From NCBI GenBank assembly GCA_029204045.2, contig CM055073.1:26062718-26126717 (forward strand): 64,000 nt of DNA, written 5' to 3'. The notes beneath the pieces were generated by a model. It ran no database searches, had not been told where the DNA came from, and saw nothing but the letters and a program-made list of their open reading frames with translations. Shown here one piece after another: positions 15,745 to 26,048 of the stretch (position 1 is the first letter of the stretch; each line of letters begins with the position of its first letter). Position numbers and translations under genes: made by a program. The DNA is from Tillandsia leiboldiana. Taxonomy: Eukaryota; Streptophyta; Magnoliopsida; Poales; Bromeliaceae.

Positions 15745-16395
15745 AGTTAGAAATGGAACTGGTCCGGGCTTAAATAAGGCCTGGCCTGATGGGCTATTTA
15801 TGGGCCAGATTTTAGGTATCAAAATTATAGCTTTGGGTTAGAGGTGTCAACGAGCCGAACACGAGTGGGCTAGGTCGGCTTCTGGCTTGTTTAAATATCG
15901 AGCTGAAAAATTTAGTTCGTGTTCGGCTCGTTTATTAACGAGCCGAACACGAGCTGGCTCGCGAACAACAAATTTGATTTTCATTTCTACTATTAGGTGT
16001 AAAGTTGAAAGAAAATTTAAAAATTAAAATTTTAATCTAATAATTAAAATTCACAAAAAATTGATGGCCTAATATCTAAATAGTAAAGTTTATATATATA
16101 TATTCGAGTTGTTATTAAATCGAACACAAGCGAGTTGACCCCAGCTCGTGTTCGGCTCGTTTATTAAACGACCTGAAAAATTCGGTTCGTGCTATGCTCG
16201 TTTACTAAACGAGCGATTCGATTTCGAGCTCATTTCGAGCCGAATACGAGCTGGTTCGCAAACAGCGAGCTGGATTGTCACCCCTACATTGGGTATGGTC
16301 CGGGCTTAAAAATTTAGACCCGAAAAGTTTTGGGCCTATTTAGACATGTCCAAGCCCGGCCCGAGTCCAGCCCAGAAGCCTAATACATATAAGGA
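15745..16395. repeat. Old dispersed repeat, host of a hAT-like insertion
   Basis: GGTCCGGGCTTAAATAAGGC to GCCCGAGTCCAGCCCAGAAG, split by the hAT-like element at 15839-16286. An unsplit relative lies at 53404-53590 with the same words in order (GATGGGCCATGTATGGGCC, CATTGGGTCTGATCTGG, TTGGACATGTTCAA), which shows the hAT-free form. Confidence 0.7.
15839..16286. mobile_element. hAT-like non-autonomous element, copy A
   Basis: Ends are TAGAGGTGTCAACGAGCC and, on the right, GGATTGTCACCCCTA, an inverted repeat of TAGRGGTGNCAA type. The 8-base flanks CTTTGGGT (15831-15838) and CATTGGGT (16287-16294) differ by one base, as expected for a hAT duplication. Inside are repeated GAGCCGAACACGAGC and GTTCGGCTCGTTTATTA words in both orientations. 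There is no transposase. Copy B has an expanded (TA)n tract inside its version. Confidence 0.75.
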
Positions 16396-16399
16396 ATAT

Positions 16400-17388
16400 A
16401 TAATATAATATATTATATATTAGTTTGGCTGTGTGCTTTTATAAGTACGGAGACATCCGTGTTTATAAATTATTTTCAATATTGAAACTTTTGAATCGAT
16501 GATCAGTCATGTTAGACTTGATCTAGAGTATTTGAAATACTTAGAAAATAAATTTCGTAATTTTTTTATATTATTTGCCTAATGATTGAAAAGACTTAAA
16601 ATTAACAGTTAAAGATAAAAATATCATAAAATATGAGTCACTTTTTTGGTCCCTACTTTTGTTCAAACAAACAGATCCTAAAGTTATAAATTTTACACAC
16701 AACCAATCCAAGAATTTAAACAATTTTTTACATTTTTTAATATTTGAAAAATAACTATATGAAATGATTAGTATAAAGATATCACAAAATTTGAATCACT
16801 TTTTTCATTCCTACTTTTGTTCAAACAAACCGATCCTAAAGTTGTAAATTTTACACATAATAGATCCAAGAATTTAAACAAATTTTTAAAATTTTTAATA
16901 TTTGAAAAATAACTATGTGAAATGACTAGTATAAAGAAAAAAAATTCTTGGATAGAAAGTGTATTGTGTTAGAAAAAAAATTAACGCACTAAAATCTGAT
17001 TGTGATTAATTATTTAACAATCTTATGTTTAAATTTGAATAACATAACTTATCTTTAAGCGCTATGAAAATTTCAGAAATTGTAAAAGAAAGAAACCGAA
17101 ATAAAATTGAACCGGAAAGCGTGCGAGACACTGCCCTAAGAAGTATTTTCGTACTTCGTGCGGATTAATCGGAGACAACATTCCAAGGTACGACCGAAAT
17201 TTCTCTTCCTACGAACACGACCGTGAAAAAGTTTGACGAATACTCTTTCAACACCCGACAATAAAAAAAATTATGTTAGAAAAAATATTATAAAATCTCT
17301 CAAACAATTTTTCGTTCTCTATTTTTTAAATGAACTTCTCTGCACTATCCATTATATGGATGAATAGTTGAGAAAGGATATGGTATAT
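16400..17388. other. Intergenic, no gene
   Basis: AT-rich. A direct repeat of about 120 bases (near 16635-16745 and 16790-16905; both with CAAACAAACMGATCCTAAAG) is the only clear structure. The counterpart is 34340-35316. Confidence 0.5.
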
Positions 17389-17560
17389 GAGCAATACTAT
17401 GTGTACATCCAAAAATAAGTGTACATCTTACATCTCATTCATTCAAGGGTGGAGACTTTTTTATCTATCACTTTGAAATGATTGGTAGAATTTACTCTAT
17501 ATTAAAATAGGTGGGGTATAAAATATACACTCATTTTGGAATGTACACTTAGCATTTTTC
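17389..17560. mobile_element. Small MITE with 9-bp target duplication, copy A
   Basis: A 172-base element with inverted ends GAGCAATACTATGTGTACAT and ATGTACACTTAGCATTTTTC. The 9-base sequence ATGGTATAT lies on both sides (17380-17388 and 17561-17569). A 9-base duplication suggests a Mutator-related MITE. The copy in the duplication is 35317-35487, and a related one is at 35944-36115. Confidence 0.7.
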
Positions 17561-17569
17561 ATGGTATAT

Positions 17570-18614
17570 ATATAGAGAAGGGGTAATAAATGTCCAGAGT
17601 TTCAATAGCAACGTTCAACCCAATAAGCGTGATTTTCAAGAGAGAGCGCATGCTGAGCGGGCGAGATTGAGAGAGTTACATCTCCGCAATAAAAGCTTTT
17701 AAAATAAAATTAATAAAAATTAAAAATAATTAAATAATAATAAATAAGAATAAATTAATTAATTAATTAAAAATTAATAATGAAATAAAGAATATATTAT
17801 TATTGAAAATTTTGAATTAAATAAAATAAATTGCTCAATAAACTATTAATTTTGATAATATTCGTTAAATAGAAGATTTTTTTTATCTAAATTCTTTTAT
17901 GTATTTTTTGAGTTGTAAATTGAATATATATGTTAACAATACGACATGCCAATTCATTTTAGTAAAATTTTACAGTTTAATTCACTAATTTATTAAAAAC
18001 TTTAAATATTTTAAAAATGATCATAAAATATAAGATGATTATTGATGTAATTTTTATTATAGAAGATAATAAGTGACCGATGGATTTTTTTTTTCCCAAA
18101 TAATCCATACAAATTTTATAATTTGACAAATAATCATACTAAAAATATATTTGGTAGAATAACTCCCATTTTATCAACTCAGTGGGAATTTTTGTAAAAA
18201 TGCAGTGAACCACCGTTTTTTCTTGTAGACGGTAAATGATTCACTGTCAAGAGAGATAAAATGGGAATATGGGTAGATGCAGATTTTAAAAAAAATAAAA
18301 TAAGAATGTGGGTAGATTCAAATTTTTATTCACTAACTAATATAGGAGAAAAAAAAAGAAAATAAGAGACGTTTTTAAAAAGAGATTTAGATTGTTATTG
18401 TTCGTTAACTAATATAAGATAAAAAAAAAATAGATAAAAGATGTTTCTAAGAGGTTTATGTTGTTATTATTCATTAACTAATATAAGAGAAAATTAGAAT
18501 TTAGATACGGATCAGATATTTTAAATTATTATCGCTAATATGAGAGGGAAAAAAAATAAGAGAGAGAAAAAAAGTGCAAAATAAAAATATTAAACCATCT
18601 AAATTTATTATAGA
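17570..18614. other. Intergenic, no gene
   Basis: AT-rich low-complexity sequence with short repeated phrases (TCATTAACTAATATAAGAG at several places 18330-18490). Copy B carries an extra 0.55 kb in the corresponding part (35744-36285). Confidence 0.5.
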
Positions 18615-18623
18615 CGATAAATA

Positions 18624-21263
18624 GGGCTTTTCTTTTTTTTGAAAATGACCCTCTAAAAATTTGTATTTTTGAAAATGATCCTACAAAATTTGTATAAGCA
18701 AAAATGACCCTATATCTGCCAACTGTGTGCCACGTGTGCCCGCCACGTGAGCGGGAGAGTCTGAGGTGTGCCAAATTGAGCACGGGATTTGAAATCCCGT
18801 GTCAAATCCCGTGTTTAAACACGGGATCTCAGATCCGGTGTTCTTCCCTTCACACGAGATTTAAATTTCTCGACAAAGAAACAAAAGCGAAATCATTTAA
18901 TACGAAGGAGAAATAATTTTCATACATGAATGTAACAAGATACGCTATAACCATAAAATAATCATAGTAAAATGTGAAGATACCCAACCTTCGCTTCTTG
19001 ATATTGTTTAACAGACAAGAATCCGGGACAAATCTGATTCAAAATCTAAACAATTTTTCCAACAAAATAAGGATGATAAATTGTTGCGGGCAACTTTATT
19101 GCACCAAAGTGACCTGATTAGGAAAGCATAATTAAATAGCATGCACAGTATATATGTGAAACACGAAATCATATGATGTTAATAATAGCTTTACCGGCTC
19201 ACCATCATATGATTTAACAACTCTAAGTTGCACATTATGTTTAATGTGTCATCGATCCAAAACATTTACCAAGGACGTCTTGTCAAAAAATACCCGATTT
19301 TTTCATTGATCATCACTCGGAGGACCTTGATCAATATTTTGTTCAACAACGGTTTGATGAATTAATTCATTACCCAGTAGAAAATGCTGTTGGTGATTTT
19401 CAAATTCTTCGAATTCTACCGGATCCTCCACATCATCGTTGTTGGCAAATGAATTTTCAATCCATTCAATACCTTCATCTTGAATGGCGCATGTGAGAAA
19501 ATTCAAACCGCCATCATGATCAAAATTCATAGATTGCGGGATATCGTCACTATCATCATCTGTAGAGTCCATATCAGCTTCACTTGCATGCTCATCGTCA
19601 CTTCTATTTATTTGCTCAATATCACTTTCCATTACAATCTCATTTTCATTTATATTTCTCACAACTAGATCAGTGCAATCTCGATTACCAGATGATGGAC
19701 CTTCATATAGATTATGATGGATAGTTGTCCTGCAAAGATATTTATGATTAACTATTCGAATCTATTCAGATTTTATATAATTAAATCATATAATCATTTA
19801 CCGCTCATCAACTCCACCGAATAAAGATTGATCCACATTAGTATATGGTAATGATGCACTCACTGGCACGCATGGGACTTCAGACACTCTGTAATACTTA
19901 TAAAGTCTAAATTATTTATTTTCTGCATCTATACTAATAAAGGACAAAGATTAAAATACAAAATTTAGTTGAATAGTTTTTCATACCTTGATGTACGAAT
20001 TCGTTCAAGATCGACATAATCTCTTTGGTAATCACTATTGCACATTCTCGTGGAGTAAACAGAGGCAGGACGGTCACGTGTCGTCAACACTTGCTGTACG
20101 TATACTTTTATGCAACCATGAAATGGAAAAAAACTCATCACGCCTACAATTCCATAATCACTTGAAATGTCAAGTAATTCCCATTCATTAGGTCCCATTG
20201 GGCATCGAACTAGTATGCGTAGACAGAATTCTGCTCGATCATAATTAGTGACCTTGTATATTTCTGCTTCGAAATCCCGAAATGTGATGTTGCGGCGAAT
20301 TCCGATCAGTTCTTTATAGCCACTAATGTATTGTGGTATATTATTGTTCACGACTAAATTTCCGTCCCAATGAATATAAAACGGGACACATTCACCAGAC
20401 ATACTGATATACTAAAAATAACAATAAATAATATAACATTCGTCAGTTAGATTTTTGTTGAATTAAGTTATATAACATTTCAACAGTGATTTCTACTTAA
20501 GTTATATACTAATAAACAATATAATGTACCTCTCACTTGAAATTGCAACTAAATTTGTAACAGAGGATCATAGTAGGTGAAAATAGCATAGGACAATGAT
20601 GATTATTTTTTCGAGTCCAATACGATAATGATGTAGTTCAATGTGCTCGAGTCCAATATAACCAAACTTTATCTAGTTAACTACTAGTTTTACTATAAAT
20701 ATAAAATAAATAGATAAAAATTAGCAAATAATATAAAAAAAAGTAGAGAGAGAGAGAGATAGGCTAAAATTAGAAAATAATATATTATTGTTCATGCCAA
20801 AAAATTTCTACCAAATAAACTAACAAATTTTTTAGGGGGCTAAAAAATTAAAGATGCTAAATTGTAGAGAGAGAGAGAGTATGGACAGTGAAGAGAGTGA
20901 GGTCTGCTGCAAACAGAGATAGAGAGAGAGGCCGACGGCTGCAGCGGCGGCGGTTGCGAATAGAGAGAGAGAAAGAGCAGAGAGAGAGAGGGGCCGGCGG
21001 CTGCGACTGCGGCGGTTGCAAACAGAAAGAGAAGAGAGAAGAAGAAAGAAAGGGTGGCGGTCGGAGGTTATAAGGGTTTAAACACGGGATCTGATCCCCT
21101 GTTTAAACAAGAGATTTCAAATTTCGTGTTCAACTTGGCACACCTCAGAGGCGATCACACGTGGCGTACAGTTGGCAGGTAAAGGATTATTTTTACAAAT
21201 ATAAATTTTATAAGACTATTTTTAAAAATACAAATTTTTAGAAAGTTGTTTTCAAAAAAAGTC
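18624..21263 (-). mobile_element. Mutator-like element (MULE), copy A
   Basis: Long terminal inverted repeats of about 200 bases (18624-18840 and 21070-21263) match each other inversely, including GTGTGCCACGTG..., ACACGGGATCT and GAAAATGACCCTCT-type words. A perfect 9-base target duplication CGATAAATA lies at 18615-18623 and 21264-21272, the MULE standard. Each TIR holds near-palindromes: CACGGGATTTGAAATCCCGTG and CCCGTGTTTAAACACGGG. The interior has a decayed N-terminal mudrA-like gene on the minus strand and an AG/GGC-rich stretch (20870-21070). At 2.6 kb without the catalytic region it is non-autonomous. Confidence 0.85.
19303..20402 (-). pseudogene. Truncated MULE transposase (N-terminal region), copy A
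   Basis: Exon-like blocks on the minus strand: 20402 to about 19994 (MSGECVPFYIHWDGNLVV..., ending at a GTATGA donor), about 19890-19804 (VSEVPCVPVSASLPYTNVDQ) and about 19730-19303 (TTIHHNLYEGPSS..., then a Glu/Asp-rich stretch). The IHWDGNLVV start resembles the PB1-like N-terminus of plant mudrA-type transposases, and the acidic linker before an FxDK-type block fits too. The frame ends at TGA after PPSDDQ, where copy B has TGG (Trp). No DDE catalytic core or SWIM zinc finger is seen in the element, so it cannot encode an active transposase. Confidence 0.6.
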
Positions 21264-21414
21264 CGATAAATACGATTCACCGTAATTTTTTTAAAAAAAT
21301 TATATCATGGAAAAAAAAAATTATTTTTAAAATATAATTTAAGTAAAGTTATTTGTCAAATTAAAGCTAAAGTATTAAACTTTTAATTTAATTAATCAAA
21401 TATTAATATATTAT

Positions 21415-21417
<3 letters not shown>

Positions 21418-21477
<60 letters not shown>
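21418..21477. repeat. (TA)n tract in CRL promoter, copy A
   Basis: About 60 bases of TA repeat roughly 325 bases before the orphan CRL ATG. Copy B has only about 20 bases at the same place (39880-39900). Confidence 0.9.
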
Positions 21478-21479
<2 letters not shown>

Positions 21480-21800
21480 ACTAACGTGAAATAATTAATT
21501 CCACTCCTTCTCTCCCCTCATTTCCCCAATCTCTCCCTTATCACGTGGATGCTACTCCCCTCTTCTCCTTCCCCACACCACACCCAACCCTTTCGCTCTC
21601 TTCCCCGTTGCAAACTCCTCTTTCGTCTCAAAACCAACGCTAATTTCACACGCCACTTTCTCTTTCAGCTTTCTCATATTCTCAGATCCTACCATGCGTG
21701 GTCTTCGTTCGTTAATCCGATTCTCCTTTCTCTAGAGTGAGTTTGAGATATAGGGGGGATAGAGAAGGGGGGCGGGTTGGGGTTGGGGTTGGGGTTGGGG
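21480..21800 (+). promoter_or_regulatory. CRL promoter and 5' UTR, copy A
   Basis: Matches 39900-40229 almost base for base. It has a G-box TCACGTGG at 21541-21548 within a pyrimidine-rich stretch (CTTCTCTCCCCTCATTTCCCC), and a run of GGGGTT repeats directly before the ATG. Both are usual for plant housekeeping promoters and 5' leaders. The short open frame at 21549-21740 is probably leader sequence. Confidence 0.5.
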
Positions 21801-21986
21801 ATGGGATCGGATTCCAACTCCTCTGGCGGCGGCGGCGGCGGCGGCGGTGGCGGGATTAGGGTTCGGGGGCTGGTGGTGAAGGCGCTGGTGGTGGTCGGCG
21901 GGGTGCTCCTCTTGAAGCGGCTGCGCAAGTCCGCCACCCGATGGGACCACGCCCGCGCCGTCGCCGACGCTCTCTTCGGCGAGAAG
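21801..21986 (+). pseudogene. CRL: Orphan duplicate of CRL exon 1
   Basis: Encodes MGSDSNSSG..., ten glycines, then IRVRGLVVKALVVVGGVLLL and KRLRKSATRWDHARAVADALFGEK (62 codons), ending at the same AAG/GTGCTT donor as the real exon at 40230-40409. Compared with that exon it has two extra glycines, Asn for Asp and Ala for Thr; the frame is open. Exons 2-9 are not found before copy B, about 22 kb further on. It is either a dead exon or an alternative first exon that could splice, in phase 0, to exon 2 at 44104. I list it as pseudogene because no adjacent partner exon exists. Confidence 0.85.
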
Positions 21987-22107
21987 GTGCTTACCGTTCC
22001 AATTTTATAAATTTTTATTGCCCAATTATGTATGATGCCCTAAATTTTCGGAGTCATCCTTAACCCTCTTAATCTCTTGGCTTAGTTAAGAGGCTTAGAG
22101 GCTTAAC

Positions 22108-22238
22108 TGTGACGCCCTACTTTTCACTGGTCATCCATATTAGAACTACTATAGCTCTAGCACGCTTAACTCTGTTAATCTCTTGCGTCTTGCTACCACC
22201 TAAAATGATATAGCCGGATTAAGAGATTTAGTCCTATC

Positions 22239-22277
<39 letters not shown>

Positions 22278-22700
22278 TAATACACATTTCTTGGGTGTCA
22301 AATTCTTCCCCCTTTAAGCTCTGACGTCCTCGTCAAGTTCAACGACACTCACAAACACTAGGCGATGTGATATTCATCTCGCTAGCCTTAGCCGACCTTG
22401 TGGGGAGCTACACTCCACCCACAACGGTCATTAGCCGGGGAGTCTCGCTCTACCCGCTATATAGCCCTGGCTCAGGCGAGACGCATTTCACATTTCCGAC
22501 TGGTGAATGGCTCTGATACTATCTATGACGCCTCACTTTCCAGGGGGTCACCCATCCTAGAACTACTTCAGCTCTAGCACGCTTAACTCTCTTAACTTCT
22601 TGGGTCTTGCTACCACCCAAAATGCTATAGTCGGGTTAAGAGATTTAGTCATATTATATTATTTATATATAGGACTAATACACATTTCATGGGTGTCACA
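22108..22700 (-). mobile_element. Cassandra TRIM in CRL intron 1, copy A
   Basis: Target duplication TTAAC at 22103-22107 and 22701-22705. The LTRs (about 22108-22288 and 22526-22700) contain, on the minus strand, AGTTAAGCGTGCTAGAGC and CTAGGATGGGTGACCCCCTGG, very close to 5S rRNA boxes A and C. The primer binding site lies at 22521-22510 (TAGTATCAGAGC). Length 593 bases. The copy in the duplication (40538-41371) has the same TSD plus a Micron insert. The 5S-like promoter points leftward, opposite to CRL. Confidence 0.9.
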
Positions 22701-22705
22701 TTAAC

Positions 22706-23273
22706 TTTATTAGAGTCGGCTTATATACTTTCAAAAGCACAAGTCCAACTATGCTTGTGAACTTTTTACCATTGGATTTGTATTGAGATTTGCGCTATTT
22801 ATTTTTTTTCTCTCTCTCTTTAGTTGACTTTACCATAGCACAAATTTCAATGCAAATTCAATGGTAAAAAATTCACAAGTATAGTTGGATTTGTACTTTT
22901 GAAAGTATATAAGTTCTACTCACTCTAGTATATCTTTTATATAAGACTATTTCAAATACTGGGTTGTCACATCGGAACGTATTTGGTTCAAAATGGAAAT
23001 TGAAATCGGAATGGACCGGAATGAAGAATGGAATGGTAAAATTTTCTAATATGTTTAGTTTAAAATAATAATAATTAGAATCGGAATAGCCGATTTTTGT
23101 CTTCACTGGAAATAAAATTATGATTATCAAAAAAATAATTAAAATATAAAATATAAAATTAAATTTAAAATTGAGTTAGCATCTCAAAATGTAGAATTAA
23201 ATTTATAATTTAAATTCAAACTAAAACTTAAATATTAAAAATTTATGTCAAGCATGACAAACTAAAACTTTAA
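22706..23273. other. CRL-intron-derived sequence, no exon
   Basis: Contains a large inverted repeat: 22736-22795 (CACAAGTCCAACTATGCTTG...) matches 22830-22912 inversely around a TTTTTTTCTCTCTCTC loop, so it may be a small MITE. No coding sequence seen. Counterpart: 41372-41950. Confidence 0.5.
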
Positions 23274-24224
23274 GGGCATGTTTGGTTCGTGATTGGAATA
23301 TAAATGGGAAATGGAATGATGAATCATCCAAAAATATTTCACTCATTGTTGGAATGGAAATCAAAATAGGCATCTAGGATTTTGAGCGAGAGTTTTGGTT
23401 ATGAGAGGACAGTGATGAAGGAAAGAGAGGGGGAAGTGTTTGTGAGGAAGGATTTTGAGTGGTTTATTTTCGAATAAGTCAATGTGGGATTCAAAGTCAG
23501 ATTGGGTCATAAATAGATTAGGTTATTCTCATTCCAGAGTGGAATGAGAATCAGAATCCGGTTCTTGCAAAATAAACAATAACTATCGGAATCAATGAAT
23601 TCCATTCTGATTCCGTAGTCTAAAATAGGTGAACCATATAAGTCCTAAATGTAAAATTTTTAAGAAATTTAAAATTTAAAGTTGATTTGACACTTCAATG
23701 CATAAAACTAATTTACAATATGATTCAAAGTCAAACTTAAAACTACAATTTAAATTCCAATTTGAATCCATAAATTTAATTTAAAATTTTAATAAAATTT
23801 AAATTTAAATTTTTAAACATAAAATTTGAATTTAAATTTAAATTCATAGATTAAATTCAAAATGCTGGATTGAATTTAAATTTCAATTTAAGTTCAATTC
23901 AAAATATAAATTAATAATTTAATTTCAAAATCTAAACTTATATTTTAATTAAAAATTAAAGTTAAAAAGTAAATTTAGTTTCAAATAAAAAATATAAAAT
24001 ATAATTGTGATATTTTCGGAACAAGCATTCATTAATCATTATGCCCGGATTCAATTTCAAATCCAGTCTCCTAGACCGAATTGGAAAAAGAGGTAATTGG
24101 AAGATTACCATTTCACCTGGAAATCGAAATCGGAATGGGACTTCCACATACCAAATGCCCAGAAACAAAATCGCTCATTCCAATTCTGATTCCTGAGTGG
24201 AAAAAGGACGAATCAAACATGCCC
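23274..24224. mobile_element. PIF/Harbinger-like MITE, copy A
   Basis: Left end GGGCATGTTTGGTTCGTG; right end, read inversely, GGGCATGTTTGATTCGTC. Flanking trinucleotides TAA and TAG are an imperfect TWA-type duplication. The interior is AT-rich without coding sequence. It is duplicated at 41951-42902. Confidence 0.7.
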
Positions 24225-24823
24225 TAGGAGTATTTTTAGGTCTCGTGCCGCCGTCAAAATAAGTTATTCATTATTCAATGATAACTTACTATGAGGAATT
24301 TTTGTGTGATTAAAAAGTAAGGAGTTTGATTTTTGCTCTTTGAGAGGTGATAGCATTCATGATTTGGTTGGATAGCATAATTCACCTACGAGGCAATTTA
24401 TCTTATTCTGGAAAAAATGATTTGAAGGTAGTATATGATATTCCATTCTAAACATTTGACCACACCCATCATCAACCGAACATTATAAGATTCTTGAGTA
24501 AAACAAAGAGATATGTTGAATGTTCATGCATCCAAACAGAATCTTAATTAATTAATTAATTTATTTATTTTGTGTGTCAATCCTTGCACTCACCTTCAGC
24601 TAATAAATGATAGATGACTTTGATTACGATTAACATTATTTTGAATTCCTATCTATTTGAAGGAAAAAAAAAAATAGTTTAGTGTAGTATAGTGTAATTA
24701 AGCAAAGTTTGCATTGTTTTATTTTCTTGGTTTAATTACACTTACGACATTGAAATTGTACGTTGTTTCTCCTTCCTATGCTATAACTTCTTTTTTAAAA
24801 AATTTTGCGTCAAATGGTGTATT
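24225..24823. other. End of copy A within former CRL intron 1
   Basis: Unique-looking AT-rich intron sequence, identical in order to 42903-43500. It stops matching right after GGTGTATT at 24823. Confidence 0.6.
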
Positions 24824-25135
24824 CTACAAGAAAAGATGTATGTAGAGGCGGTTTTTAATTATCGTAGAAGCGGTTTAAACCGCCTCTATAAATCATAGAG
24901 GCGGTTTTAGCGACCGCCTCTGGACCGCCGGCGTAGACGCCGCCTCTATAACATAGAGGCGGTTTAATCGACCGCCGGGAATGCTTAGAGGCAGTCTTAT
25001 AGAGGCGGCTTAAACCGTCTCAACTAATTTATTTTTAATATTTTTTTTTATAATTTTTTATTCATATGATAGTAGTGTAGAGACGGTTTAAACCGTCTCT
25101 GCATAATATTAAATTTATAGAGGCGGTTTAAATCA
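24824..25135. mobile_element. CACTA-like terminal and subterminal repeats (left arm)
   Basis: Begins CTACAAGAAAAG, which with the two preceding bases is 11/13 identical to the usual CACTACAAGAAAA end of plant CACTA (En/Spm) elements. It then carries about a dozen copies of TAGAGGCGGTTT or its inverse AAACCGCCTCTA, typical of CACTA subterminal transposase-binding arrays. The start coincides with the duplication breakpoint. No transposase is visible in the segment it bounds. Confidence 0.65.
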
Positions 25136-26048
25136 CCTCTACGACAATCTGCACGTTAAAATTAATATAAAAATTTTATTAAAATAATTATTTTAATCTG
25201 TATTTATATGCGGAAAATTACAAATCTATAGTAATGACTTAACAATTCTTTGACATCATAAAAAAATTTATAATTAAACATAACAGATCATTCGAAACAC
25301 ATAATCTCATTCAATAACTACCATTTATTGTAGCAACACACTAAATAAAATAAAATTTAAATAGTTTCAAATATAATCGACATTCGAGTTTTCAATACAT
25401 TGTAAAAAACAAAGCAATTCTGTGATATCCTTCAATTGTCGGCTCGTGCCTTGCATTGGAGTAGAACGACTTGGAGAGAATGCATTATTCGAACAACCTA
25501 CAAACATACCGAACAATAAAAAGATTATTAATTACACTAAAATTTAAATGTTTTCAAATATATTAGTAATAACCTGCTACTAAATTAGTATACTTGATAG
25601 TTGAGAAATTCGTTGAAAAGTAAGGCATTAGAAGATTGAGACCATACCTGGAACTCGGTGGTTGCCAAATGAAATCAAGAAAATGTTGTTGAAAATCCCG
25701 TTCCCAACCTAATACAGTGGAATTACAATACACATTCGAATTCAGCGAGCCGTTGAATTCACAGCAAACGATCCTCTTAATGTTTTAAAAAAATTGAAGT
25801 ATTAGTTGTACCATCTCGTGTATTCTTTCTGTAGAGATAAATTTGTTTGCAGGAGCAGGATTTAAGTTGAATATCTTCTGATAACATTTAGCTTTGGTAT
25901 CAGAATGCATGGCTCAGCGACTAAAGCTGGAACCTTTTCCAACAAAGCAACACAATCTCGAATATAATCGGTGTAATTAGCTGCTTCAAAAGGTCGAGGA
26001 TAGGACCACTTAGTATGCATCAAAAATGAGAATATAAGAGCCAACCAA
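25136..26048. other. 3' flank of CCS1, no gene
   Basis: AT-rich sequence that includes the CCS1 3' UTR at its right side. A minus-strand open frame at 25862-26098 is the gene's last exon read out of frame plus UTR. I see no further repeat family. Confidence 0.5.

Noticed and set aside
21549..21740. Open frame MLLPSSPSPHHTQPF... (also at 39973-40164)
   Set aside because: Lies in the pyrimidine-rich leader of CRL exon 1, ends before the CRL ATG and has no domain.
24838..25135. CRISPR-like regular repeats
   Set aside because: The units are in both orientations without constant spacers, and the host is a plant nucleus; they fit CACTA subterminal repeats.
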